Assembly (NCBI GenBank): GCA_934692905.1
Contig: CAKUUM010000002.1
Location: 25,548 to 89,547, forward strand
DNA from: an uncultured Bacteroidales bacterium
GTDB lineage: Bacteria; Bacteroidota; Bacteroidia; Bacteroidales; Paludibacteraceae
Length of the DNA: 64,000 nucleotides
Reading direction: 5' to 3'
Part shown: in pieces, positions 43,377-51,034 of the stretch
How the letters are laid out: each line of letters opens with the position of its first letter
How positions within the stretch are numbered: the stretch's first letter is position 1
Notes under the pieces: model-generated
What the model was told of the DNA's origin: nothing
What the model saw: only the letters and a program-made list of their open reading frames with translations
The model's database searches: none
Program-made: the position numbers and the translations under genes

Positions 43377-44027
43377 CTATTTAATCTCTTTGCCGACGGA
43401 GTCGTTGCCCTCAAAGGGGAAGAGTCCGAAGAGTTCGGCATCGATGCGGTCGGTGATGTAACGGAAGTCCTCGGGGCGGTCGCCAAACTTGATATGGTCA
43501 CCGTTGATGACAAGCAGTTTGCCCTTGTATTCTGCTATCCAGTTTTCGTATAATTCGTTGAGTCCCTGCAGGTAATCAATACGCATACTGGCTTCGTATG
43601 AGCGACCTCGTTTCTGTATCTGCGACACGAGGTTGGGGATGGTGGAGCGGATATAAATCATCAGGTCGGGCATCTTGACGAGCGACATCATCAGGTCGAA
43701 GAGGTCCCTGTAGTTGTCGAAGTCACGGTCAGACATATACCCCTGCCTGTGCAGGTTGGGGGCGAAGATACGCGCGTCCTCATAGATAGTGCGGTCTTGA
43801 ATAATGTAGTCCGTGGAATTGGCTATCTCCACCACGTCCTTGAACCGCTTGTTGAGGAAATAAATCTGCAAGTTGAACGACCAGCGACTCATGTCCGCAT
43901 AGAAATCTTCGAGATAGGGATTGAAGTCCACACTCTCGAAACGGGGTGTCCAGCCATAATGCTTGGCGAGCATATTGGTGAGCGTCGTCTTGCCGCTGCC
44001 AATGTTTCCTGCAACTGCTATATGCAT
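43377..44027 (-). CDS. Deoxynucleoside kinase, copy 1
   Basis: The 216-residue protein starts MHIAVAGNIGSGKTTLTNML with the P-loop GNIGSGKT at 7-14. It has the dNK motif DRTIYEDARIFAPNLH (DR-hinge with the catalytic Glu region nearby, FESVDFNPYLEDFY) and the LID IQKRGRSYEASMRIDYLQ. It would phosphorylate deoxynucleosides for nucleotide salvage. It is about half identical to copy 2, from which it is separated by 49 bp of short TTTACGAT repeats. Confidence 0.93.
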   Translation of the reverse strand: MHIAVAGNIGSGKTTLTNMLAKHYGWTPRFESVDFNPYLEDFYADMSRWSFNLQIYFLNKRFKDVVEIANSTDYIIQDRTIYEDARIFAPNLHRQGYMSDRDFDNYRDLFDLMMSLVKMPDLMIYIRSTIPNLVSQIQKRGRSYEASMRIDYLQGLNELYENWIAEYKGKLLVINGDHIKFGDRPEDFRYITDRIDAELFGLFPFEGNDSVGKEIK

Positions 44028-44076
44028 AAAACTATTTACGATTTAGTTATTTACGATGTACGATTTATCCTCAGCC

Positions 44077-44709
44077 TTATTTCCACGTATCCTCACTGAA
44101 TAGTCCGAACAACTGTGCGTCTATCTTGTTGATTATCTGTCGGAAGTCCTCCGGGTTGTTCTCGAAATCTATGTTGTCGCTCTCTATCACGAGCACGCGC
44201 CCCTCGTATTGGTGGAAGATGAAATCCTCATATCGCTCGTTGAGGTCGCGCAAGTAGTCCAACTGCATGCTTGCCTCGTATGCCCGTCCGCGTTTTTGTA
44301 TTTGTGCGATGAGACTTGGCACCGACTTGCGCAGATAAATCATCAAGTCGGGCATTTTCATCAGCCGTTTCATGTGCCCGAAGAGTTCCATATAGGTTTC
44401 GTAGTCGCGCTCGGACAGGTCGCCGCGCCGGTAGTTGTTGGTCACGAACACATACACACCCTCGAAAATACTGCGGTCCTGCACGATGGTGTGCGTGGCT
44501 TGGCTGATAGCCAGCATATCCTTGAACCGCTCCTTCAGGAAATAGGTCTCCAAGCAGAACGACCACCTTTTGATATCCGTGTAGTAGTCTTCGAGATAGG
44601 GGTTGAACGTCACCGACTCGAATCGCGGTTCCCAACCATAATAGCGAGCCAACATCTTGGTCAATGTTGTCTTTCCCGCACCGATATTTCCCGAGATGGC
44701 TATATACAC
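44077..44709 (-). CDS. Deoxynucleoside kinase, copy 2
   Basis: The 210-residue protein has P-loop GNIGAGKT, FESVTFNPYLEDYY, DRSIFEGVYVFVTNNYRRG and LID IQKRGRAYEASMQLDYLRDLN. A longer frame reaches an ATG at 44838, but the promoter at 44750-44780 lies inside that extension. I therefore place the start at GTG 44709 (VYIAISGNIG), which aligns with the start of copy 1. The pair may differ in purine versus pyrimidine preference, as in bacteria with dGK/dAK pairs; this is inference. Confidence 0.88.
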   Translation of the reverse strand: MYIAISGNIGAGKTTLTKMLARYYGWEPRFESVTFNPYLEDYYTDIKRWSFCLETYFLKERFKDMLAISQATHTIVQDRSIFEGVYVFVTNNYRRGDLSERDYETYMELFGHMKRLMKMPDLMIYLRKSVPSLIAQIQKRGRAYEASMQLDYLRDLNERYEDFIFHQYEGRVLVIESDNIDFENNPEDFRQIINKIDAQLFGLFSEDTWK

Positions 44710-44749
44710 TTCGCTATTGACAGGCAACTTCCGCCGTACTTCTCGCCTG

Positions 44750-44780
44750 CAAATGTACTGCTTTTTTCGCACATTCGCAA
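44750..44780 (-). promoter_or_regulatory. Promoter of the deoxynucleoside kinase pair
   Basis: On the minus strand TTG (44778-44780), 20 nt, TACATTTG (44750-44757). It decides the start of the kinase at GTG 44709. Confidence 0.8.
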
Positions 44781-44804
44781 TACAATATGCGTATTTTGAA
44801 CTAA

Positions 44805-44981
44805 TCAGATGAGTATCTCGTCCATCTTCTCCTCCCAATCCGTCAGTTGTTTCTGACAGAACGCCAACAATTCTTTGGCTTCTTTTGCCTTTTTCTGATA
44901 CACATCCATGCTGAGGGCTTGCGAGTCATCCAACTCCTGTACAATGCTTTCCAGTCGTTTTATTGCTTCATCGTATGTCAT
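44805..44981 (-). CDS. xseB: Exodeoxyribonuclease VII small subunit
   Basis: This small gene of 58 codons begins MTYDEAIKRLESIVQELDDSQ, with the family hallmark of an N-terminal helix ending in the hydrophobic LESIVQEL. It continues with a charged helix (YQKKAKEAKELLAFCQKQL) and ends EKMDEILI. That matches XseB, which docks as coiled coils on XseA to form the single-strand exonuclease. It begins 13 bp after the sugar transferase stop; xseA is not in the window. Confidence 0.9.
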   Translation of the reverse strand: MTYDEAIKRLESIVQELDDSQALSMDVYQKKAKEAKELLAFCQKQLTDWEEKMDEILI

Positions 44982-44994
44982 AACTCTCTCTTAC

Positions 44995-46290
44995 TTATTT
45001 GCCCTTGCCATCCAATATCACACCTACTGTGAAGAATAGTATCTTTATATCCAGCAGGAGCGACATATTCTCCATATATACTATGTCGTAATTCAGCCGG
45101 CGCACCATCTTATCCCTCGTATCGGTGTACCCGACCTTAATAGGACCCCAGCTGGTCAGCCCCGGACGGATTCGGTAAATCAAGCAGTAATAGGGCGCTA
45201 CTTGTTCTATCTGATTAATAAAGAACCGTCTCTCAGGGCGCGGCCCCACTATCGACATATCTCCCCGCAGTACATTCCACATCTGTGGCAACTCGTCTAT
45301 GCGGTATTTGCGCAATACATGCCCCAAGCGGGTGATACGCGGGTCATTATCCGAACTCAGGCACGGCACACCCTGCTCTGCATGGTCTGTCATCGTGCGG
45401 AATTTCAGTATCATAAACGGCTTCCCGTGCAAACCGATACGCTCCTGTTGGTATATCACAGGTCCCTTAGACGAACACTTCACCAATATAGCAACTATCA
45501 GATACACAGGCGATAGTACGGCCATACCCATCAAAGCCATCACCACATCGCATGCCCGCTTCATACACAACCCGCAGTCGCTCATCTTATGTTCCGTAAT
45601 GCGCACAAGCGGCATATCACCCACATCCTGAATACTCGCCGCGCCTGTCAGCATGTCATACAAGCGAGGCACAACGCATATCTCCACATTCAGCGGGTAA
45701 ACCTGACTAATAATCGTGTATATATCCCGCTCATTCGTATTCCCATTCAAATCAATAATCACCTCATCCTGAGGTTCCATGGCGTGCAGCCGCTTGAAAT
45801 CCTCCACTTCCGCCACACTATGTATGGTGAAACACCGGTATATCTCCGGATAACGCCTACGTGACAGATACGTCACCACCAACCGCGGCACATAACAACC
45901 CACAAACTGCAATCCGACAAGCACAATCAACGACACCAGGTAGCGATGATAGTTCGTTACGGGGTCGTCTATGATTATCAAGAAGAACGCACCCAAACCG
46001 ATAATCAATGATGTCACTGCCGTTGCCGCCAACTCTTTGCTGTAGCGCTTGCGCATAAGGCGAAGGTAATAGCCTGACAAATAGTACACGACCAGACACC
46101 CTAACGGATACAAGAACAGCGGCGGATAAAAACTGAATGCCGGTATCAGTACCGTATCCACTCCGAACAACTTTCCGTCATACACCAACCACCGAAACAA
46201 CAAGAACGCCAACCATATCGCTACGGCTGATACGGCATCTACCACGATATATATGAGTTGTTGCTTCCTATGGTTGTTCAGGCGTGCCAT
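44995..46290 (-). CDS. Exopolysaccharide sugar transferase (polyprenyl glycosylphosphotransferase)
   Basis: The 431-residue protein has about four N-terminal membrane segments, a cytoplasmic NAD-fold-like middle part, a fifth membrane segment near 245, and the bacterial sugar transferase catalytic domain. Motifs there are IYQQERIGLHGKPFMILKFRTM, LGHVLRKYRIDELPQMWNVLRGDMSIVGPRPE and RIRPGLTSWGPI. It transfers a sugar-1-phosphate to undecaprenyl phosphate to start glycan synthesis. It begins 3 bp after the Sua5-type gene and precedes xseB. Confidence 0.94.
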   Translation of the reverse strand: MARLNNHRKQQLIYIVVDAVSAVAIWLAFLLFRWLVYDGKLFGVDTVLIPAFSFYPPLFLYPLGCLVVYYLSGYYLRLMRKRYSKELAATAVTSLIIGLGAFFLIIIDDPVTNYHRYLVSLIVLVGLQFVGCYVPRLVVTYLSRRRYPEIYRCFTIHSVAEVEDFKRLHAMEPQDEVIIDLNGNTNERDIYTIISQVYPLNVEICVVPRLYDMLTGAASIQDVGDMPLVRITEHKMSDCGLCMKRACDVVMALMGMAVLSPVYLIVAILVKCSSKGPVIYQQERIGLHGKPFMILKFRTMTDHAEQGVPCLSSDNDPRITRLGHVLRKYRIDELPQMWNVLRGDMSIVGPRPERRFFINQIEQVAPYYCLIYRIRPGLTSWGPIKVGYTDTRDKMVRRLNYDIVYMENMSLLLDIKILFFTVGVILDGKGK

Positions 46291-46293
46291 TCC

Positions 46294-46893
46294 TTATTGC
46301 CGAATAATGGTTATATGCTCCGCTTCATCAATCTTCACAATGGATGACGGCTGATGAGGTGTCTTGTCGTTGCGGCGATACATACATACGTAGTCCACCG
46401 CATCGCGTATCTCCTGTACTATTTCGTCAAACACTTTTGCTGCGGGTTCGCCGCTGATATTCGCCGATGTAGATACTACAGGGCGATGCAGTTGCTCACA
46501 CAATGCCCGTGAAAACTGCTCCTGCGTGATACGTATCCCCACACTCCCGTCTTCCGCCAGCAGATTGTGCGCCAAATTCTTAGCCTTCGGATAGATAATG
46601 GTCATCGGCTTCTGTCCTTCCGATACCTCCAAGAGTGTCCATGCCGTATCGGGAACGCGCTCCACGTACCCTTGCAACTTCCCCGCACCATCCAACAGCA
46701 CCAACATCGATTTGCTGTCCGCCCGGTGCTTTATCTCAAATATCCGTTGCACAGCCGCCTCATTGGTCGCATCACAACCTATGCCCCATACCGTATCGGT
46801 AGGGTACAATATCACGCCGCCTTCACGCAGCACCCGCACAGCCTCGTGCAGGTCATCGCGGTCATAACGTACATTGTCAGTAAGTGTAGTCAT
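46294..46893 (-). CDS. tsaC: L-threonylcarbamoyladenylate synthase (Sua5/YrdC family)
   Basis: The 199-residue protein makes threonylcarbamoyl-AMP for the t6A37 modification of ANN-decoding tRNAs. Hallmarks are GGVILYPTDTVWGIGCDA near residue 25, KHRADSKSM (the KRxxxK-type site) near 55, and PVVSTSANISGEPA near 142. No C-terminal Sua5 domain is present. It heads the operon with the sugar transferase and xseB. Confidence 0.94.
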   Translation of the reverse strand: MTTLTDNVRYDRDDLHEAVRVLREGGVILYPTDTVWGIGCDATNEAAVQRIFEIKHRADSKSMLVLLDGAGKLQGYVERVPDTAWTLLEVSEGQKPMTIIYPKAKNLAHNLLAEDGSVGIRITQEQFSRALCEQLHRPVVSTSANISGEPAAKVFDEIVQEIRDAVDYVCMYRRNDKTPHQPSSIVKIDEAEHITIIRQ

Positions 46894-46914
46894 ATTGTTT
46901 TAACAAACGGGCTG

Positions 46915-46945
46915 CAAAGATACAACATTTTTCCTGCCTATGCAA
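46915..46945 (-). promoter_or_regulatory. Promoter of the tsaC operon
   Basis: On the minus strand TTG (46943-46945), 20 nt, TATCTTTG (46915-46922). Confidence 0.8.
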
Positions 46946-47002
46946 CCCCTGCCCATTGTAACATCGGCAAAAGACAACAAGTAAAGTGTCGTACCGATTG
47001 TA

Positions 47003-47026
47003 AAAATGATACTATTTTATCATTTT
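47003..47026. promoter_or_regulatory. Palindrome and shared motif upstream of the mannan-locus araC
   Basis: AAAATGATA (47003-47011) and TATCATTTT (47018-47026) form a perfect 9-bp inverted repeat. It contains the 13-mer AATGATACTATTT (47005-47017), which recurs in reverse orientation at 48073-48085 upstream of the first secreted protein gene. It is a candidate binding site of the AraC regulator encoded between them. Confidence 0.6.
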
Positions 47027-47049
47027 GCGATACGTGAAATACTGCCGTG

Positions 47050-47080
47050 TTGTGCGAGTGGGCATTGTTTAGTATCTTTG
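47050..47080 (+). promoter_or_regulatory. Promoter of the mannan-locus araC gene
   Basis: TTG (47050-47052), 20 nt, TATCTTTG (47073-47080), 28 bp before the start codon. Confidence 0.8.
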
Positions 47081-47108
47081 CAGGGTATAATCTAATACTA
47101 TTTTTACT

Positions 47109-47996
47109 ATGGTACATACTACCAATATCATCAAAGAACTGACGCCGCTGTCGGACAAAGACTGTCTGTACATCGTGGAGCGGCACAAGAACGAGTTTAC
47201 CTACCCTATGCATACCCATGATGCCTATGAACTGAACTTTATCCGCAACGGACACGGACTGAAGCGCATCGTAGGCGATTCGGTAGAGAGCATCACCGAC
47301 CTGGAACTGGTACTGATTGCCCAACCCAACCTGGAACATACGTGGGAGCAAGGCGACGCCGAGAGACGGGATATGTATGAGATAACGATACAGTTCTCCC
47401 CCGACCTGATTTCACAGACACTGCTCAACAAAAACCAGTTTGCGTCCATCGGGAGTATGCTGGAACGTGCCAAACAAGGTCTATGCTTCTCCAAGGAAAC
47501 CATCATTGCCATATATGGCGACCTTGAAGAACTGCTGCACTGCACAGACGGATTCGCCCAACTGTTGCAATTCTGGCGTCTGCTATTCCGTCTGTCGAAG
47601 GACAGCAAGGCACGGACACTGTCGTCGGGTTCGTTTGCCAAAGCAAACATATCCGCCGACTCAAGGCGTGTGCAGAAAGTGGAAGACTATATACGCCTGC
47701 ATTATATGGACGACATACCGCTGGCGACACTGGCAGACATAGTGGGCATGACCGAAGTGTCGTTCTCGCGCTTCTTCAAGTTGCGCACAGGCAGAACGCT
47801 CACCAACTATCTGATAGACATGCGGCTGGGATACGCCTCGCGTATGCTGGTGGATACCACGCAATCGGTGGCAGAGATAGCATACCAATGCGGATTCAAC
47901 AACATATCCAACTTCAACCGGCTCTTCAGGAAGCACAAGCAAATGTCACCCATTGAATTCCGCAACTCGTACCAGAAGAACAAGGTACTGGTATGA
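47109..47996 (+). CDS. AraC family transcriptional regulator of the mannan locus
   Basis: The 295-residue protein has an N-terminal cupin-like sugar-sensing domain (HKNEFTYPMHTHDAYELNFIRNGHGLKRIVGD near residues 22-60) and two C-terminal helix-turn-helices (IPLATLADIVGMTEVSFSRFFKLRTG and VAEIAYQCGFNNISNFNRLFRKHKQMSPIEFR). It lies directly upstream of the polysaccharide-utilisation genes in the same direction and shares a 13-bp motif with the downstream promoter region, so it is the likely local activator. Confidence 0.92.
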   Translation: MVHTTNIIKELTPLSDKDCLYIVERHKNEFTYPMHTHDAYELNFIRNGHGLKRIVGDSVESITDLELVLIAQPNLEHTWEQGDAERRDMYEITIQFSPDLISQTLLNKNQFASIGSMLERAKQGLCFSKETIIAIYGDLEELLHCTDGFAQLLQFWRLLFRLSKDSKARTLSSGSFAKANISADSRRVQKVEDYIRLHYMDDIPLATLADIVGMTEVSFSRFFKLRTGRTLTNYLIDMRLGYASRMLVDTTQSVAEIAYQCGFNNISNFNRLFRKHKQMSPIEFRNSYQKNKVLV

Positions 47997-48072
47997 CAGA
48001 AACAGACATGCCGAAGCATGGTACAAAAACGCATAACAAGAAGCAAACATAATGAAAAAACAACATTTGTAC

Positions 48073-48085
48073 AAATAGTATCATT
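48073..48085 (-). promoter_or_regulatory. Second copy of the AraC-locus 13-mer
   Basis: The minus strand reads AATGATACTATTT, identical to 47005-47017. It lies about 41-53 bp upstream of the -7 element TACCTTTG at 48126-48133. That element has no well-spaced TTG, as expected for an activator-dependent promoter. Confidence 0.6.
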
Positions 48086-48125
48086 ATCAGATAACATTGT
48101 GCAGTTTTGAACAAAGAAAAGGCAG

Positions 48126-48133
48126 TACCTTTG
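48126..48133 (+). promoter_or_regulatory. -7 element of the mannan-locus promoter
   Basis: TACCTTTG stands 47 bp before the first secreted protein gene. The nearest upstream TTG/TTTG sites give spacings of 16 or 26 nt rather than 20. Confidence 0.65.
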
Positions 48134-48179
48134 CGGCGTCGATTAAACCATGAGAATTAACTCTTAAATAATAACGTAA

Positions 48180-49120
48180 ATGAAAAGGAATTTATCTCTG
48201 TTTTTCAGTCTGCTCCTGTGTGCGGGTATCAGTGCCCAGAACTTGGAGTTGGACGTCAACCATTTGGATAATACCTTCGGGGGTGTGACCACCGAGGGTA
48301 ACGTAGTGCAATTCTCCAAGAGTTGGACCGGCGGAGCCGGCTGGTGGATAGGCGGTGATGACTGGAGCCGCTACAACGCCGTGACGCTGGAGTTCGAGAA
48401 AGTAGGCTGGCAGGTGGCTATCAACGTAGAGTACGGCACGGAGAAGGAGAGCAACGGCTACGAACAGGCTATCAGCACGCAAGGACAAGGCAAGGTGCGA
48501 CTGGTGCTGAACCCCGAGAAAAAGAACAGCGTACAGAAGGTATATATCCAATCCTCCAAGGGCGATGACGTGACATTGATTCGCTGTACCGTGGAAGGCG
48601 GTGCTGATCCGTACGACATCAGCAGCATGAAGGAAACGGCACTGAAAACGGAAGAGGGCGAGAACTGTCAGAAGATATTCAAGCAGGAGTTGCTGTCACA
48701 CAGCGAGAGCGATTTGGTGGTAGTGACCTTGACTGCTTAGACGAAGCCAAACAACTCGGCTGGGGTATCGCAAAGATTGTCGCCATGGACGACTGGAATG
48801 TATCACAATACGACTTTCCCAACAAGTGCAACGGCTTGGGCATTTCGGAGTACCGCTTCCTGATATCGGAACTGATTGATTTTGCCAAGAAAGGGGGAAG
48901 CGAATGGCACTACGGTGAGGACAGCAGGGGTTACGGCTGCATCGTGAATGTATGGCCCGGCATCTCGGAGATAGTAAGTATCAAGTGCTATACGAAAGCC
49001 ACCGCCGTGGAGAATGTAGCGGCAGAGCATACGGGAGCCAAGAAGGTGATAGAGAACGGGCGACTGTATATCATCCGCAACGGCGTGCGCTATGACGCCC
49101 TTACCAACGTGGTAGAATAA
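48180..49120 (+). pseudogene. Secreted beta-sandwich protein gene broken by a frameshift
   Basis: The first frame (48180-48740) encodes a signal peptide (LSLFFSLLLCAGISAQ) and a domain similar to the N-terminal domain of the next gene (FGGVTTEGNVVQFSKSWTGGAGWWIGG...). It stops at TAG 48738. The frame two bases over continues without a break from about 48712 (SDLDCLDEAKQLGWGIAKIVAMDDWN...) to a TAA at 49120 and ends KVIENGRLYIIRNGVRYDAL, the same C-terminal tail type as the next protein. A shift is needed around 48712-48735, near GGTGGTAGTG. Function unknown; probably surface glycan binding. Confidence 0.75.
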
Positions 49121-49153
49121 GACTATATAACAAACAAATTACCAAACGATATT

Positions 49154-50932
49154 ATGATGAAAAGATTGACTATGTTCATGGCAGCGGCATTGGTCTGCGC
49201 CATGACAACGATGTTCGCATCGGAGACTATCTCTCCCTCCGCTTTGACAGCAGGATGGGGAGGCGTAACAGTGGACAAAGGAACCATCACCTTCACCGGA
49301 ACATGGAGCGAAGCTGCCCAGTTGTGGTGGGGTAACAAAGACTGCAGTGCCTATGAGACATTGCGTGTAGAGTTTGAGGATGCCGGCGAGATGCACCTGT
49401 TGGTAAGTGTAGAGTACAACCAAATTGCCACTCCTACCGAGGCTGATATTCTGGACGCTACAGAAAAGAATGTGATTACCTTGAAATTGGATGAAGAAGG
49501 CAAGTCTGACATTCAGAAAGTGATGATTAAATCCGAGACCGCAGGTACGGTAAAGGTAAAGGCTATCTACCTGCTGGCAGCCGGAGAAAAGCCCGAAGTA
49601 TTGCCAACGACAGGTTGTCCCGAGGGTACGGCTGTGAAGTTGCCTGCCGAGGACGGCTACAAAGACGGCAACAGTTGGGGTGCCACATGGGACGCCGAAA
49701 CGCAAACCATCACATGGACCTATATGTGGGGAGGCCTCTACCTGAACATGAATAACGACGACTGGTCATCGTACAAAGACCTGTATATCAAATTCAAAGA
49801 CGATGTACCCGCCAAGATTATCGTGGATGTAAACGGTAACGGTGGTAATAGCCCCATAGAGGTAGCCGGTGGTAACTTTGTGGTTATTCCTATCAAGGGG
49901 AACACCGCTGTAAACTTCTCGAAAGTAGAGTGTCTCTGCTTCAAGATGGCAGAGGAAGGCAGCGTTACCATCGAGTGCATGACTTTGCGTGGTGACGGAC
50001 CTTCTCCCGCAGATCCCACCGGTTGCCCTGAAGGGACTGCCGTAACCCTGCCTGCAAAGGACGGCTACAAAGACGGCGAGAGTTGGGGTGCCACATGGAA
50101 CGGTGAGAAACAAATGGCTACATGGACCCAAGCATGGGGCGGATTGTATCTGGGTATGAACAACGCAGACTGGTCGGGCTATAAAGATTTGTACATCAAG
50201 TTTGACGGCGAAGTACCTGCCAAGTTGATAGTGGATGTGAACGGCAACGGTAATAATGACCCGCAAGAGATTAGCGGTGGTGACCATATCATCATTCCGA
50301 TACAAGGCAACAAAAACGTGGACTTCAGCAAGGTAGAGTGCCTGTGTTTCAAGTTGGCCGCAAAGGACAGCGTCAAGATTCAGTGTATGACCCTGCGCGG
50401 CGGCAGCGAAGAACCCATTACCGGTTGCGGGGGTATCTTAGTGAATCTGCCTGAGAAAGACGGCTATAAGGACGGAGAAAGTTGGGGTGCCACATGGGAT
50501 GGCGCAACGCATACCGCTACGTGGACCGACGCATGGGGCGGATTGTACCTGAGCATGGGCAACGCCGACTGGAGCGCATACAAGAGCCTGTACATCAAGT
50601 TCGCAGAGCAAGTGCCTGCCAAACTGATTATAGACGTGAACGGCAACGGAAACAATTAGGCTAATGAGATAGAATCAGGCAATGAGATACTGATACCTAT
50701 CGAAGGTGCCAGCGAGGATGCCAAATTCAACAAGGTAGAGTGCCTGTGCTTCAAGTTAGCCGCAGAAGGCAGTGTCACCATCGAGTGCATCAGCCTGCGC
50801 AGCGGTATCGGTACAGACACTGAAGAGGTAACCGTAGCCGAAGACAACGTGCAGAAGATGATAGAGAACGGCCAGTTGATTCTCATCCGCGACGGTGTCC
50901 GCTACAATGCCCAAGGTCAGATATTGAAATAA
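49154..50932 (+). pseudogene. Secreted protein with three ~135-residue tandem domains, interrupted by an in-frame TAG
   Basis: The frame starts with a signal peptide (LTMFMAAALVCAMTTMFA), has an N-terminal domain like that of the previous gene, and then three tandem domains starting near 49613, 50021 and 50423. These share DGYKDGxSWGATW, WGGLYLxMxNxDWSxYKxLYIKF and VDVNGNG. TAG at 50657-50659 interrupts the third domain right after NGNGNN. The same frame then continues to TAA 50930 with the rest of the domain (KVECLCFKLAAEGSVTIECISLR) and the tail MIENGQLILIRDGVRYNAQGQ. Full length would be 592 codons. I infer a mannan-binding surface protein. Confidence 0.8.
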
Positions 50933-50946
50933 GACAACCGTGATAT

Positions 50947-50985
50947 CCATAGGCGGAGGTACAGCCTTCGCCTATGGGTGTTTTT
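50947..50985 (+). terminator. Intrinsic terminator between the repeat protein and susC
   Basis: CCATAGGCG/CGCCTATGG (50947-50955 and 50969-50977) is extended inside by AGG/CCT and followed by five T. It would separate the secreted-protein transcript from susC, or attenuate it. Confidence 0.85.
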
Positions 50986-51034
50986 ACACACATAGAGCGA
51001 TTCATAGTCATTCTTATAATTGATACAACAACAA

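Noticed and set aside
44709..44838. N-terminal extension of deoxynucleoside kinase copy 2 from ATG 44838
   Set aside because: The extension contains the kinase promoter and has no similarity to the paralogue.
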